Positions 31,551-39,983 of a DNA stretch of 39,983 bases are shown here, in pieces. The translations under genes and the position numbers were made by a program. The notes beneath the pieces were generated by a model. That model made no database searches. It was not told where the DNA came from and saw only the letters and a program-made list of their open reading frames with translations. Source of the DNA: Bacillota bacterium (GTDB lineage Bacteria; Bacillota; Clostridia; Christensenellales; Aristaeellaceae); the NCBI GenBank assembly GCA_023395615.1, contig JAEWYP010000091.1:1-39983 (forward strand), given 5' to 3'. Numbering within the stretch: the first letter of the stretch is position 1; the number at the start of each line of letters is the position of its first letter.

Positions 31551-32197
31551 TCGGGGTTCAACCTTTCATGCGAGGATGAGGCGGTGGTTTCCAGCTCGCG
31601 GGCGGATTCCCGCAGTTCCTGCCCGGTCATGCGGCAGTCGGCCAGCGTAAGTGGGTCGGCCTTCGCGGCGGCGCGCAGCATGGCGATGGCTTCCGCGCGG
31701 TCGCGGGCCTGATCTTCGCCGGTTTCCAGCGGTAACGCCTCAAAAAGCGCGTCTTCCATTTCGTCATATTGCGCGGCGGTGACAAAGAAGCGGGCACAGG
31801 CCATCAGGTCGGCGGCGGTCAGCAGCGGATAAATCGCCTGCTTCCACTGTTTCAGCGTATCCGCGCGCAGGGCGCACAGCTGGGTTTCGTCGCTCAGCGA
31901 AGCCAGCAGGCGCAGGGCTTTCAGGCGTAGCTCGTCCGCTGCGAAAGGATCGTCCCCGAGCTGCGCGCGCAACGCCAGCAACTCTGCCATCAGAAAACGC
32001 GGCATCGGTGGAAGAAGCGAGCAAAGGCTTTCCGTCGTAAGGCTTTCCGCTGCGTCAAGCCCCATGCCGCAATGGCGGTGGGCAGCCTCGTTAAGCATCC
32101 GGCCCCGTTCCCGGTCATCCATTCGTTCGGCCAGGCGGCGCATCAGATCTCCCAACATATGGATCAGCCGGAGGATATAATCGCGCTCAAAATCCAT
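31547..32197 (-). CDS. Helical protein coupled to the ABC-F gene (DUF6483-like, tentative)
   Basis: A 216-residue, mostly alpha-helical, leucine-rich and acidic cytoplasmic protein without a signal peptide. The N-terminus MDFERDYILRLIHMLGDLMRRL resembles, from memory, the start of DUF6483 proteins of Bacillota; this needs a profile search. The rest looks like helical-hairpin repeats (LLALRAQLGDDPF, ADELRLKALRLLASL, AADLMACARFFV). Its stop overlaps the ABC-F start by 4 bases, making translational coupling and a shared role likely. It has its own extended -10 promoter. No function is assigned. Confidence 0.65.
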   Translation of the reverse strand: MDFERDYILRLIHMLGDLMRRLAERMDDRERGRMLNEAAHRHCGMGLDAAESLTTESLCSLLPPMPRFLMAELLALRAQLGDDPFAADELRLKALRLLASLSDETQLCALRADTLKQWKQAIYPLLTAADLMACARFFVTAAQYDEMEDALFEALPLETGEDQARDRAEAIAMLRAAAKADPLTLADCRMTGQELRESARELETTASSSHERLNPE

Positions 32198-32242
32198 GTT
32201 TTATCTCCCCGAGCGGCTCACCGTATCTCTGTAACAAAGGGT

Positions 32243-32251
32243 AGTATATCA
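32243..32251 (-). promoter_or_regulatory. Extended -10 promoter for the helical protein and ABC-F genes
   Basis: On the minus strand TGATATACT (TG-n-TATACT) lies about 46 bases before the start at 32197. A -35 box is not clear. Confidence 0.45.
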
Positions 32252-32335
32252 TATTCAACGCGTTTTCGCACTCTCTGTATCACTTCTCCAAAGGGCGGAA
32301 GCCGGGCTGGGTCGGGACAATTTACACCCGAAGGC

Positions 32336-32364
32336 TATACATCCTCCGCGGTTTCATGTACAAT
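32336..32364 (+). promoter_or_regulatory. Probable promoter for the secreted-protein/TPR gene set
   Basis: TATACA (32336-32341), a 17-base spacer and TACAAT (32359-32364, preceded by TG) lie 40 bases before the start at 32405. The intergenic region is divergent from the ABC-F unit. Confidence 0.5.
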
Positions 32365-32404
32365 AAAGAGTGAAAGATTACGGCCTTTCCGCCGAAAAGG
32401 AGCG

Positions 32405-33580
32405 ATGCGCGCTTTGCGAAAAATCTGCCTGTTGCTGGTTTTTATGGTGCTGTTGGCTTGCGTGCCCGCGTATGCCGATGAAGCCGGCGTATTGACGGAA
32501 ACCGAACTGGGCCAGTGGCTGGACAGCCTGCTCATGAACACGGCGAACGTTCAGCCGCAAAATGCTCCGGTAGGGGAAGCGGCGCTTACGGTGGACGGAT
32601 ACGCCTTTTTATACGACGACGCGACCCTGTACTACAACAAACCCGTGCTGGACGCGCAAAGCGTGCTGAACGCCGTTTCCGTTACGAACGAGTCGTTTCT
32701 AACGCCGCGCGGCATTCATCTGGGTTCGCCTGCTTCGGCGCTGATGGCCGCTTTCGGCTGGCAAAACCCCACTCTCACGGGAGACGATACCTTCGCCGTG
32801 CTCTACGTGCTCAATCAGTTGCCAAATAACGTCTACTGGGCCATGGCCCAGCGCAGCGACGGGGAGCTGCAAAGTATTCAATGCGCCATACATGCCCTTG
32901 CGGGGGAGGATCGCTATACGGATTCCGGCGTGATGTACAACTTGCAAAATGGCGAAGTGACGGGCATTCGTGTTTATGGCCTCAGCGATTTTACCACCCG
33001 TGCCGGGGTGGAAAGCAATCTGGTGGCGCTGGGCAGCAGCACGACCGACGTGACGGGCATTACGCAGCAAAGCGATGCCGAACCTTTCGGCCAGAGTGAT
33101 TTTCAGTTTGGACGAATGGATTTTCTGACACTGACGGAGAAGGGCGCGGGCGTGTTGTTTGGGCAGCCCGTATCCGATGCCTGGGTACAGGACGATAACG
33201 GCTGGCTGCATACTATAAACTATCCGACGGTCTCGCTGGTGTTTGGCGCTGACGCGCAGAAGCGCAGTGGGGCGCTGGAATCCATTACCGTTACGGGCGA
33301 CGGGCTGTATGGCCCGCGCGGACTGGCGACGGGTCTGGAACTGAGCGACGTGCTGGGGCTTTTCCGCGCGGACGGCACGGGGAAAACCAACGGAGCTGCC
33401 GCAATCCTGTATGGAGACGGGCAAACCCCCCCGTACGGGACGCTGGAAACAAACGGATCGGACGCAACCCTGCGCTATACCGCGCAGGGAACCGGCACCG
33501 ACGGTCAGCTGATTACGGTGGCGTTGCGCCTGGCTTTCACAGCTGGCCGCCTGACCGAATGGATGCTGTATACGCTGTAA
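32405..33580 (+). CDS. Secreted protein of unknown function
   Basis: No family is recognised. The 391-residue protein begins with a signal peptide (RALRKICLLLVFMVLLACVP, then AYADEA). Cleavage after AYA is likely; the LLAC could act as an imperfect lipobox. The mature part contains a repeated theme of a short beta unit (GIHLGSPASALMAAFGW near residue 100, and GPRGLATGLELSDVLGLF near 305). The latter pattern, PRG-x-G-S-x-L-x-x-F, is seen in secreted Bacillota proteins that monitor small beta domains. The duplication suggests two similar lobes. AAAAGGAGCG precedes the ATG at 32405; in-frame upstream codons lie before the promoter. It is followed after 26 bases by the TPR protein and probably shares its transcript. 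Confidence 0.62.
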   Translation: MRALRKICLLLVFMVLLACVPAYADEAGVLTETELGQWLDSLLMNTANVQPQNAPVGEAALTVDGYAFLYDDATLYYNKPVLDAQSVLNAVSVTNESFLTPRGIHLGSPASALMAAFGWQNPTLTGDDTFAVLYVLNQLPNNVYWAMAQRSDGELQSIQCAIHALAGEDRYTDSGVMYNLQNGEVTGIRVYGLSDFTTRAGVESNLVALGSSTTDVTGITQQSDAEPFGQSDFQFGRMDFLTLTEKGAGVLFGQPVSDAWVQDDNGWLHTINYPTVSLVFGADAQKRSGALESITVTGDGLYGPRGLATGLELSDVLGLFRADGTGKTNGAAAILYGDGQTPPYGTLETNGSDATLRYTAQGTGTDGQLITVALRLAFTAGRLTEWMLYTL

Positions 33581-33606
33581 CATGGGAACGCCATGGAGGG
33601 AGAGCT

Positions 33607-36600
33607 ATGAAGATCGATTTAACCTGCCCCGTGGAATTGTGGCAATATACCACGCCCACGCCGGAACATCCGGAATGCGGGTTTGCCCTGAACAACCTGT
33701 GCGATAAGGTGGTTGTTTCCGTGCAGACGACGCTGGTCTGCTATGGGGAACAGGGAAAACCGCTGTTCCGGCAGGTGGAGCGCGTTCAGGGTCTGAACGC
33801 CGCGCCCGGGGAGCGGTTCAGCATTGCGCTGCTGCCTTCACAGTGGGATGGGGTTCAGAATATTGATCTTGTGATCGAAAAAGTATGGTTTGACGACGCA
33901 ACCATCTGGCGGCGCGGCAGCGCGCCCCTGACCGAATATGACGACAATACCCTGCCGCCCGGGCGAAAGTTGGATCAACTCCGCTTCGTGGCCGGGCCGG
34001 ACGCGCTGGGCTATCCGGAATTGCAGGCGAACGTATGGATGTGTGTCTGCGGTCGCCCCAACAGCCTGCAAAGCGACCGTTGCTGCCGCTGCGAGCGCAG
34101 GCGCGAGTCGGTGTTTGCCACCTGCGCTATGGAAAACGTGGAACAGCTGAACGCCGTGCACGAACAGAAACTGGCGGATGCGGCGCGCGCGGCACGCGAG
34201 GATGCGAGCCGGCTGGCCGAGGAACGGGCGCGGCAGCAGGCGAAGACGAACCACCATAAACGCGTGGTACGCAGGACCATCCTCATCACAATTTGCGTTA
34301 CCGCGGCGGGCACCGCCGCGCTGATCTGGGGTGTTCCGGCGTTAAAATACGCGCAGGCGACGACAATGCTCAAAAGCGGGGCGTTCGACGACGCGCATGC
34401 CGTATATGCTGAATTAAAAGGATATCGGGATGCCGATGTCCTTGCGCAGGAATGCGATTACCAGAAAGCGGCCGGGTTAGCCGCATCCGGCACGGAGGCG
34501 GATCAGCAAAACGCCGTGGCGGTGTATCAGACACTGGCCGATTATAAAGACAGCGCCGACCTTGCCCTGAAAACGATGTACAAACTGGGGCAGACGCAGC
34601 TGGCTGCGGAGGAATACGATGCGGCTGCGGATACCTTCCAAACACTTGGTACCTATGCGGACAGCGCGGCGATGCTGCAACAGACGCAGTACCGCCAGGC
34701 GGATAAAATGCTCCAAAACGGAAGCTACGTGGCAGCCCGCATCCTGTTTGCCGATCTGGGGGATTATCAGGACGCGGTGCAGAAGGTGGCGGCCTGCGCC
34801 TACGGCGTCGGCCAGGACGCGATGGAGCAGAAGGACTACGAAACCGCGGTCACCGAGCTGACCGCCGCCGGGGATACGCAGGGTGCGGCGGAACTGCTGA
34901 AACAGGCCTGCTATCAGCTTGCGCAGACGAAGCAGGACACAGGCGATTACGAAACGGCGGGTAAACTGTACCAGCAGGCGGGCGATTATCAGGATGCGGC
35001 GCTGAAAGCGAATAACTGCCTGTACGAACTGGGCAAGGAGCGGATGAACGCCGGGGATTACGCCAAGGCGGCGGAACTGCTCAGCGGCATCGCACCCTAT
35101 CTGGACAGCGAAACCCTCGCGTGGGAATGCGTGTATCAGCAGGCGCTGGCCGCGTCCGCCGCGGGTAACGAGCAGCAGGCTATCGACCTGCTGGTTACGA
35201 TCCCCAACCATACCAAAGGCGCGGAATTACTGAAGGACTGCCGTTACCGGCTGGCCGGCAAGGAAGCGACGGCGGGCAATACCGAGAACGCCGCTAAACT
35301 GTACGAAGCGGTGGGCGATTATAAAGACGCGGCGACCCAGCTTAAAAAAATTCGCTACGGGATGGCGGAAACCGCGTTCTCCGCCGGCAACTACGACACG
35401 GCGGCCCCGCTTTATCAGGCGCTGGGCCGGTATAAGGACAGCGTGGATAAATGGAAGCAGTGCCAGTATGCCGTCGCCGCCGCGGCGCTTGCCGCGAAGG
35501 ACTACCAGAAAGCCGTGGAAGGCTTTTCGGCGCTGAACGGTTACAAAGACAGCGAAAAACAGCTGGAAGCCGCTACGTTTGCGCTGGCGCTGCAATTGAA
35601 AACAACCGGCAATACGGACGAGGCGATCTCGCTGCTGCAATCCCTGCCGGACAATACCGACGCCAAGGCACTGCTGAGCGAGATTACGATGGGCGAGGCG
35701 CAGAAGGCGCAAAAGGCGGGCGAGCTGGAAAAGGCGGCCGCGATGTATCAGGCGCTGGGGGATTACGAGGGCGCGCAGGACGGTTATAATCAGTGCAGGT
35801 ATCAGCTTGCACAGCAAAAACTGGACGCGAAGGATTACCGCGCCGCGCTGCCCCTGTTTACGGCGCTGGGGGATTACAGCGACGCGGCGGCCAAAGCGCA
35901 GGAGTGCGAACAGGAGGCCTACGGCCAGTACGCCGTGCCCGCCCGGACCGCCTACCAGAGCGGGGACTGGAAAACCGTTGTGGATACGCTGGAGAATTTT
36001 GACGACAGCAACCTGCCGCTGGATTATCAGGATTTAAAGGGCATGTACGATCAGGCATGCTACAACTACGCCGAGGAGCTATATAACGAGGGCAAGGTGT
36101 ACGAAGCCCTGCCGTATTATCAGCGCATCCCGGATTTTCCGGCGGTGGCGGACCAGAAACTTCAGCGCCGCTGCTACCTGATTCTGGGGGTTTGGCAAAC
36201 CGCCGACGGACAACAAACCGCCATTTTCCGCGCGGACGGCACCTGCTCCATCTTCGGGCAGACGCTGTATTTCGCGGTGGACGGTTATGCGCTCAAGACC
36301 GGCGCGGCTGCTGACGCCCTGACCCTGACCCATAAACTGACGGTACTCAACAAAGATTCGCTCACCCTGCGCGTGCTTACGGACGGCAAAAACACGGTCT
36401 ACCAGCTACGGCATCTGTCTGATGAAACCATGCCGGACCTGCCGGAGGGCTCCGTTATGCCCGCGCCGAGCGTAACACCCACAGCAACGCCCGCGGCAAC
36501 AGACTCGACTTTGCCAGCCGTTACCGGAGAGCCGCAAACACCCACCCCAGCGGTAAGCACGGCGCGCCCGTCGGCAAGCCCTTCGCCCACCGCAACCCCG

Positions 36601-36633
36601 GCGGCCACTGCCGCCGCGAATGAAAGCGTATGA
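33607..36633 (+). CDS. Zinc-ribbon, single-membrane-helix protein with about 16 TPR-like repeats
   Basis: A 1008-residue protein of unknown role. An N-terminal beta domain of about 140 residues precedes a zinc-ribbon-like cluster (CVCG...CCRC, residues 146-162), a charged Ala/Glu/Arg helix (175-215) and one membrane helix (about 222-244). The long C-terminal part (about 251-860) is made of about 16 units of 37-38 residues. Their consensus is GDY--A--LY-ALGDY-DA------C-Y-LA, TPR-like but longer than the 34-residue standard. A small beta domain follows (GVWQTADGQQTAIFRADGTC and on), then a Thr/Pro/Ala/Ser-rich tail. By the positive-inside rule the N-terminus is cytoplasmic and the repeats are outside. 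GGAGGGAGAG precedes the ATG at 33607. Its stop overlaps the acyltransferase start by 4 bases. Confidence 0.8.
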   Translation: MKIDLTCPVELWQYTTPTPEHPECGFALNNLCDKVVVSVQTTLVCYGEQGKPLFRQVERVQGLNAAPGERFSIALLPSQWDGVQNIDLVIEKVWFDDATIWRRGSAPLTEYDDNTLPPGRKLDQLRFVAGPDALGYPELQANVWMCVCGRPNSLQSDRCCRCERRRESVFATCAMENVEQLNAVHEQKLADAARAAREDASRLAEERARQQAKTNHHKRVVRRTILITICVTAAGTAALIWGVPALKYAQATTMLKSGAFDDAHAVYAELKGYRDADVLAQECDYQKAAGLAASGTEADQQNAVAVYQTLADYKDSADLALKTMYKLGQTQLAAEEYDAAADTFQTLGTYADSAAMLQQTQYRQADKMLQNGSYVAARILFADLGDYQDAVQKVAACAYGVGQDAMEQKDYETAVTELTAAGDTQGAAELLKQACYQLAQTKQDTGDYETAGKLYQQAGDYQDAALKANNCLYELGKERMNAGDYAKAAELLSGIAPYLDSETLAWECVYQQALAASAAGNEQQAIDLLVTIPNHTKGAELLKDCRYRLAGKEATAGNTENAAKLYEAVGDYKDAATQLKKIRYGMAETAFSAGNYDTAAPLYQALGRYKDSVDKWKQCQYAVAAAALAAKDYQKAVEGFSALNGYKDSEKQLEAATFALALQLKTTGNTDEAISLLQSLPDNTDAKALLSEITMGEAQKAQKAGELEKAAAMYQALGDYEGAQDGYNQCRYQLAQQKLDAKDYRAALPLFTALGDYSDAAAKAQECEQEAYGQYAVPARTAYQSGDWKTVVDTLENFDDSNLPLDYQDLKGMYDQACYNYAEELYNEGKVYEALPYYQRIPDFPAVADQKLQRRCYLILGVWQTADGQQTAIFRADGTCSIFGQTLYFAVDGYALKTGAAADALTLTHKLTVLNKDSLTLRVLTDGKNTVYQLRHLSDETMPDLPEGSVMPAPSVTPTATPAATDSTLPAVTGEPQTPTPAVSTARPSASPSPTATPAATAAANESV
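34357..36186 (+). repeat. About 16 protein-level tandem repeats with a 111-bp period
   Basis: Units of 37 residues (111 bases) recur with conserved GDY, LGDY-DA and C-Y-LA positions. Units 8 and 12 are degenerate and the last two are longer. Codon-level divergence between units is large, which argues for old duplication and not recent slippage. Confidence 0.78.
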
Positions 36634-37877
36634 ATCATCAGGCGGACAACCAGACACGGGGGAAAACAGAGATCGGCGTGCTGTATGGCTTTCGCGCGCT
36701 GATGGTGTTGTTTGTGTGTAACTACCACATCTGGCAGCTCGGCTGGCTGGGGCAGTACGCGACGCTGTTTGGACAAACGCTGGATTTTGATTTCTGGACG
36801 CGCTCCAGTTACCTGTTTGTGGACGGGATGCTGTTGCTGAGCGGTTTTTTGTTGTATCTGCCCTATGCCAGACAGACAGTGCAGAGTACGCCGGTGCCGG
36901 GCGTCCGCCATTTTTATTGGAATCGACTGGAGCGAATCGTGCCATCCTACCTGTTCTCGGTGCTTGCCGTGCTGTTGTTGGTCGCGTTGCCATCCGGCGC
37001 CTATCGCGACGCGTCGGCGCGCAATCTGGATGTGCTGACGCACCTTACGTTCACGTTTACGTTCTTCCGGGAAACCTATCTTTATACTCCGCTGAATGGC
37101 GTGCTGTGGACGGTTGCGATCGAGATGCAGTTTTACCTGATTTTCCCGTGGCTGGCGAAAGCAACGCAGAAGAAACCGGTATTGACGCTTTGCACGTTGG
37201 TTGCCGCGGGTATTGCGTTCAGGCTGATTGTATCCCGCAGTGTAACGGATCTGGCAATTTGGGTGAATCAGCTTCCCGCTTTTCTGGATGTGTACGCGCT
37301 GGGTATGCTGGCGGCGATCATTTATGTGCGGCTGTACGCCAGGCTAACGGCGCTGCCCAAAACCAGCGACCTGCGAAGGCTGACGGTCTGGATTTCGCCG
37401 CTTGGGTTTGCGCTGGCTTGCTGGGCGCTTACAGCGCTGGTGCGACTGCAATCCGCAAACGGGCTGGCCGGGCAAGATGCGCTTCGCCTGTCGCAGTGGG
37501 CGCTTCGCCTGCCGCTGGCGATCACGATGGCGGCGGCGATGCTTGCGGCAGCGTTTTTGCCGCGTTTTCTGCAAAAGCTGCTGGATAACCGCCTGATGCG
37601 GTTTCTGGCGACGATTTCCTTCAACCTCTACATCTGGCATCAGGTGATCGGAGTACAACTGGCAGCCAACCTGTTTCCGACTACGCTGCACAGCGACCCG
37701 CAACTGCAGCGCATTTATACGCTGTTATGTTTCGCTGTGTCCATTCTGGCGGCGATGGCTGTCACCTACGGGATAGAAAAACCCGCCGCGAGCCTGATGG
37801 AGAAGATACGGATACGATACTTACAGAATAAGGAGAGAAAGAACGATGAACGACCCTCGGGTACAGAAACTGTGTGA
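36630..37877 (+). CDS. Acyltransferase family 3 membrane protein (OafA/YrhL type)
   Basis: A 415-residue integral membrane acyltransferase with about ten helices. Family marks: GVLYGFRALMVLFVCNYHIW at the start (the catalytic R-x(10)-H type motif), SGFLLYLPYARQ, HFYWNRLERIVPSYLFS (the R-x-x-R-I-x-P motif), and WTVAIEMQFYLIFPWLA. The last helix region is NLYIWHQVIG followed by YGIEKPAASL. Enzymes of this group O-acetylate polysaccharides, peptidoglycan or lipids at the membrane. The target is unknown. The ATG overlaps the stop of the TPR gene, and the 3' end overlaps the aminopeptidase gene by 32 bases. Confidence 0.92.
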   Translation: MNHQADNQTRGKTEIGVLYGFRALMVLFVCNYHIWQLGWLGQYATLFGQTLDFDFWTRSSYLFVDGMLLLSGFLLYLPYARQTVQSTPVPGVRHFYWNRLERIVPSYLFSVLAVLLLVALPSGAYRDASARNLDVLTHLTFTFTFFRETYLYTPLNGVLWTVAIEMQFYLIFPWLAKATQKKPVLTLCTLVAAGIAFRLIVSRSVTDLAIWVNQLPAFLDVYALGMLAAIIYVRLYARLTALPKTSDLRRLTVWISPLGFALACWALTALVRLQSANGLAGQDALRLSQWALRLPLAITMAAAMLAAAFLPRFLQKLLDNRLMRFLATISFNLYIWHQVIGVQLAANLFPTTLHSDPQLQRIYTLLCFAVSILAAMAVTYGIEKPAASLMEKIRIRYLQNKERKNDERPSGTETV

Positions 37878-38961
37878 TATGCTGGTCAACTACTCTCTGG
37901 CGCTGAAGCCGGGCGAAAAAGTGCTGATTGAGATGTTCGGGCATCAGCCCGCACTGGTGGCGAAGCTGATCGAGGCGGTCTACGCCGTGGGGGCGCAGCC
38001 GGTGGTGCGCCTGCGCGACATGACGGTGCAGCGAGCGTTGCTTCGCGGCGGCACGGCGGAAAAATGGGCGTTTGAGGCGGAAAACGACGCGGCGCTGATG
38101 CGCGGTGTGCAGGCTTATGTGGGCATCCGCGCCAACGAAAACGGCTTTGAAACGTCGGACGCAACCTCGGAGCAGACGGCGCTGTACGCCAAGCATTACA
38201 GCGGACCCGTGCACGGCAAGATCCGCGTGCCGCAAACCCGCTGGGCGGTGCTGCGCTATCCCACGCCCGCCGCGGCGCAGGCCGCCAAAATGAGCCTGGA
38301 AGCGTTCGAGGATTATTTCTTTGCCGTTTGCACGCTGGATTACGCCAAAATGAGTACCGCTATGGACAGCCTGGTGGACCGCATGAAGCGCGCCGACAGG
38401 GTGCACATTCTGGGGCAGGGCACCGACCTGCGCTTTTCCATCAAAGGACTGCCGCCCATCAAGTGCGACGGCAAGCTCAACATCCCTGACGGCGAGGTGT
38501 TTACCGCCCCCATCCGCGACAGCGTAAACGGCGTGATTACGTTTAATACCCCCAGCCTGTATAACGGCATCGAATTCAGCGGCGTGCGGCTGGTTTTTAA
38601 AGACGGGAAAATTGTGGAAGCGACCGGAAGCGATACCGCGAGGCTGAACCGCATTCTGGATACCGACGAGGGCGCGCGCTATGTGGGCGAATTCTCCTTC
38701 GGCGTTAACCCCTATGTGACCGAGCCGATGCTGGATACGTTGTTTGATGAAAAGATCGCCGGCTCGTTCCATTTTACCCCCGGCCACTGCTACGACGAGT
38801 GCCCCAACGGCAACCACAGCGACATCCACTGGGACATGGTCTGTATCCAGCGCCCGGAGTACGGCGGCGGCGAAATCTGGCTGGATGATGAGCTGGTGCG
38901 CAAGGACGGCCTTTTCCTGCCGGAGGAGCTGCGCTGCCTCAACCCCGATGCGCTTCGATAA
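37846..38961 (+). CDS. M29-family metalloaminopeptidase
   Basis: A 371-residue cytoplasmic exopeptidase of the thermophilic aminopeptidase (M29, AmpS/PepS) family, which releases N-terminal amino acids using two metal ions. Visible family features: LVNYSLALKPGEKVLIE at the N-terminus, and GTDLRFSIKG with N-IPDGEVFTAP (metal ligand Glu). The C-terminal metal site follows: GEFSFGVNP, HFTPGHCY, and NHSDIHWDMV. An AAGGAGAGAAAG site lies inside the end of the acyltransferase gene, 32 bases of which are shared. No clear terminator follows it; gap has its own promoter. Confidence 0.92.
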   Translation: MNDPRVQKLCDMLVNYSLALKPGEKVLIEMFGHQPALVAKLIEAVYAVGAQPVVRLRDMTVQRALLRGGTAEKWAFEAENDAALMRGVQAYVGIRANENGFETSDATSEQTALYAKHYSGPVHGKIRVPQTRWAVLRYPTPAAAQAAKMSLEAFEDYFFAVCTLDYAKMSTAMDSLVDRMKRADRVHILGQGTDLRFSIKGLPPIKCDGKLNIPDGEVFTAPIRDSVNGVITFNTPSLYNGIEFSGVRLVFKDGKIVEATGSDTARLNRILDTDEGARYVGEFSFGVNPYVTEPMLDTLFDEKIAGSFHFTPGHCYDECPNGNHSDIHWDMVCIQRPEYGGGEIWLDDELVRKDGLFLPEELRCLNPDALR

Positions 38962-39021
38962 CATTGAAATGGTCGTTTTGACAAGTTTTTCACAAAAAAT
39001 CCGAAAATGTCCGCTGTCCCC

Positions 39022-39050
39022 TTGCATTGCGTACGGGTTTTGGGTACAAT
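39022..39050 (+). promoter_or_regulatory. Sigma-A-like promoter of gap
   Basis: TTGCAT (39022-39027), a 17-base spacer and TACAAT (39045-39050) lie about 50 bases before the gap start. A TTGACA near 38977 has no matching -10 box. Confidence 0.7.
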
Positions 39051-39099
39051 AGATAAGGTGACTGAATACCAAGACACGAGTTGTCAGGAGGAGATACTA

Positions 39100-39983
39100 A
39101 TGGTCAAAGTTGCGATCAACGGTTTCGGCCGCATCGGCCGTCTTGCTTTCCGCCAGATGTTTAACGCTCCGGGTTACGAGATTGTTGCCATCAACGACCT
39201 CACCAGCCCCGCGATGCTGGCGCACCTGCTGAAGTACGATACCGCGCAGGGCCCGTACTGCGGCGTGATCGGCGAGCACAAGCACACCGTGGAAGCCACG
39301 GAAGATTCCATCATCGTCGACGGCAAGAAGATCCGCATCTATGCCGAAAAAGACGCGAAGAACTGCCCCTGGGGCCAGCTGGACGTGGACGTGGTGCTGG
39401 AGTGCACCGGCTTTTACACCAGCAAGGATAAGAGCCAGGCGCATATCGACGCCGGCGCCAAGAAAGTCGTTATTTCCGCTCCCGCGGGCAACGACCTGAA
39501 GACCATCGTGTACTCCGTAAACGAGAACACCCTGACCAAAGAAGATAAGATCATTTCCGCCGCGTCCTGCACCACCAACTGCCTGGCCCCCATGGCCAAG
39601 GCGCTGAACGATGCGTACCCGATCGTGAGCGGCATCATGTGCACCGTGCACGCCTACACCGGCGACCAGATGATTCTGGACGGCCCTCACCGCAAGGGTG
39701 ATCTCCGCCGTGCCCGTGCCGGCGCCGCCAACACCGTGCCCAACTCCACCGGCGCCGCCAAGGCCATCGGCCTGGTCATCCCGGAACTGAAGGGCAAGCT
39801 GATCGGTTCCGCCCAGCGCGTCGCGGTGCCCACCGGCTCCACCACGCTGCTGTTCTCCGTTGTGAAGGGCAAAGACATCACCGTGGATAGCATCAACGAT
39901 GTGATGAAGAAGGCCGCCACCAACGAGAGCTTCGGCTACACCACCGAAGAAATCGTTTCGTCCGACGTAATCGGCATGCGTTA
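39100..39983 (+). CDS. gap: Glyceraldehyde-3-phosphate dehydrogenase, type I (3' end beyond the window)
   Basis: Glycolytic enzyme oxidising glyceraldehyde 3-phosphate with NAD+ and phosphate. The visible 294 residues (of about 335) start VKVAINGFGRIGRLAFRQ, the NAD-binding site. NDLTS at the end of strand 2 (Asp) points to NAD use. The catalytic cysteine is in SAASCTTNCLAPMAKAL, followed by the conserved HAYTGDQMILDGPHRK, RRARAGAANTVPNSTGAAKA and QRVAVPTGS. An AGGAGGAG site 8 bases upstream of the ATG fixes the start. The frame is open to the last base. Confidence 0.97.
   Translation, partial: MVKVAINGFGRIGRLAFRQMFNAPGYEIVAINDLTSPAMLAHLLKYDTAQGPYCGVIGEHKHTVEATEDSIIVDGKKIRIYAEKDAKNCPWGQLDVDVVLECTGFYTSKDKSQAHIDAGAKKVVISAPAGNDLKTIVYSVNENTLTKEDKIISAASCTTNCLAPMAKALNDAYPIVSGIMCTVHAYTGDQMILDGPHRKGDLRRARAGAANTVPNSTGAAKAIGLVIPELKGKLIGSAQRVAVPTGSTTLLFSVVKGKDITVDSINDVMKKAATNESFGYTTEEIVSSDVIGMR

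Noticed and set aside
34357..36186. The 111-bp periodic region as a CRISPR array or satellite
   Set aside because: The periodicity is in the protein only. The DNA units are too diverged to be direct repeats with spacers.

Overview
The window reads as a chromosomal segment of an anaerobic, fairly GC-rich Bacillota (Clostridia-like) bacterium. The evidence is a methionine-type T-box leader in front of metG, a feoA-feoB locus with the small FeoB-associated Cys-rich protein, an anaerobic ribonucleotide reductase activase (NrdG), an AbrB-type regulator with a C-terminal zinc-knuckle tail, a four-cysteine L28 protein, sigma-A-like promoters, strong AGGAGG ribosome binding sites, and many signal-peptide or lipoprotein-type secreted proteins. 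No outer-membrane components were seen. Species cannot be named from the sequence alone. No rRNA, tRNA, CRISPR array or transposase gene was recognised.

Layout. Positions 1-87 (-) hold the first 29 codons of an iron-containing alcohol dehydrogenase, with its promoter. Positions 207-482 hold a gene-free element with long imperfect terminal inverted repeats (MITE-like). Then, on the + strand, come thiN, a UGT-type glycosyltransferase with a clear promoter, feoA-feoB, a Cys-rich FeoB partner, nrdG and a type I-like asparaginase. Positions 7132-9047 (-) encode a histidine kinase and an OmpR-type regulator, divergent from a roughly 10.4-kb + strand locus (9265-19701). That locus contains four membrane-fusion/adaptor-type proteins in two paralogous pairs, two large secreted proteins with duplicated beta-type domains, and a MacB-like ABC ATPase and permease. 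It ends at a strong terminator and is the most unusual part of the window.

Positions 19878-20120 (-) encode an AbrB regulator. Positions 20411-23652 (+) hold a promoter, a Met T-box, a possible 24-codon leader ORF, metG and a TatD-type hydrolase. The minus strand from 27666 down to 23777 carries rpmB, an FMN reductase, a DUF3298-like secreted protein, a lipoprotein, and a thioredoxin-reductase-like flavoprotein that lacks the usual NADPH motif. A DUF5131 (Gp37/Gp68-like) protein follows on +. Then, on -, come a creatininase-family hydrolase, an ABC-F ATPase and a helical protein translationally coupled to it. Positions 32405-38961 (+) are a tightly packed set: a secreted protein, a zinc-ribbon/TM protein with about 16 TPR-like repeats of about 37 residues, an acyltransferase-3 membrane protein and an M29 aminopeptidase. 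The window ends inside gap (GAPDH), which has its own promoter.

How the parts may work together (inference). The two-component system sits head to head with the efflux/adaptor locus, and the intergenic region contains an 11-bp-phased direct repeat suitable for an OmpR-type regulator, so it probably controls that locus. The four adaptors, the ABC pair and the two secreted proteins probably form one extracytoplasmic assembly or an export system with its cargo. FeoA, FeoB, the Cys-rich protein and NrdG link ferrous iron import to an Fe-S radical enzyme activase.
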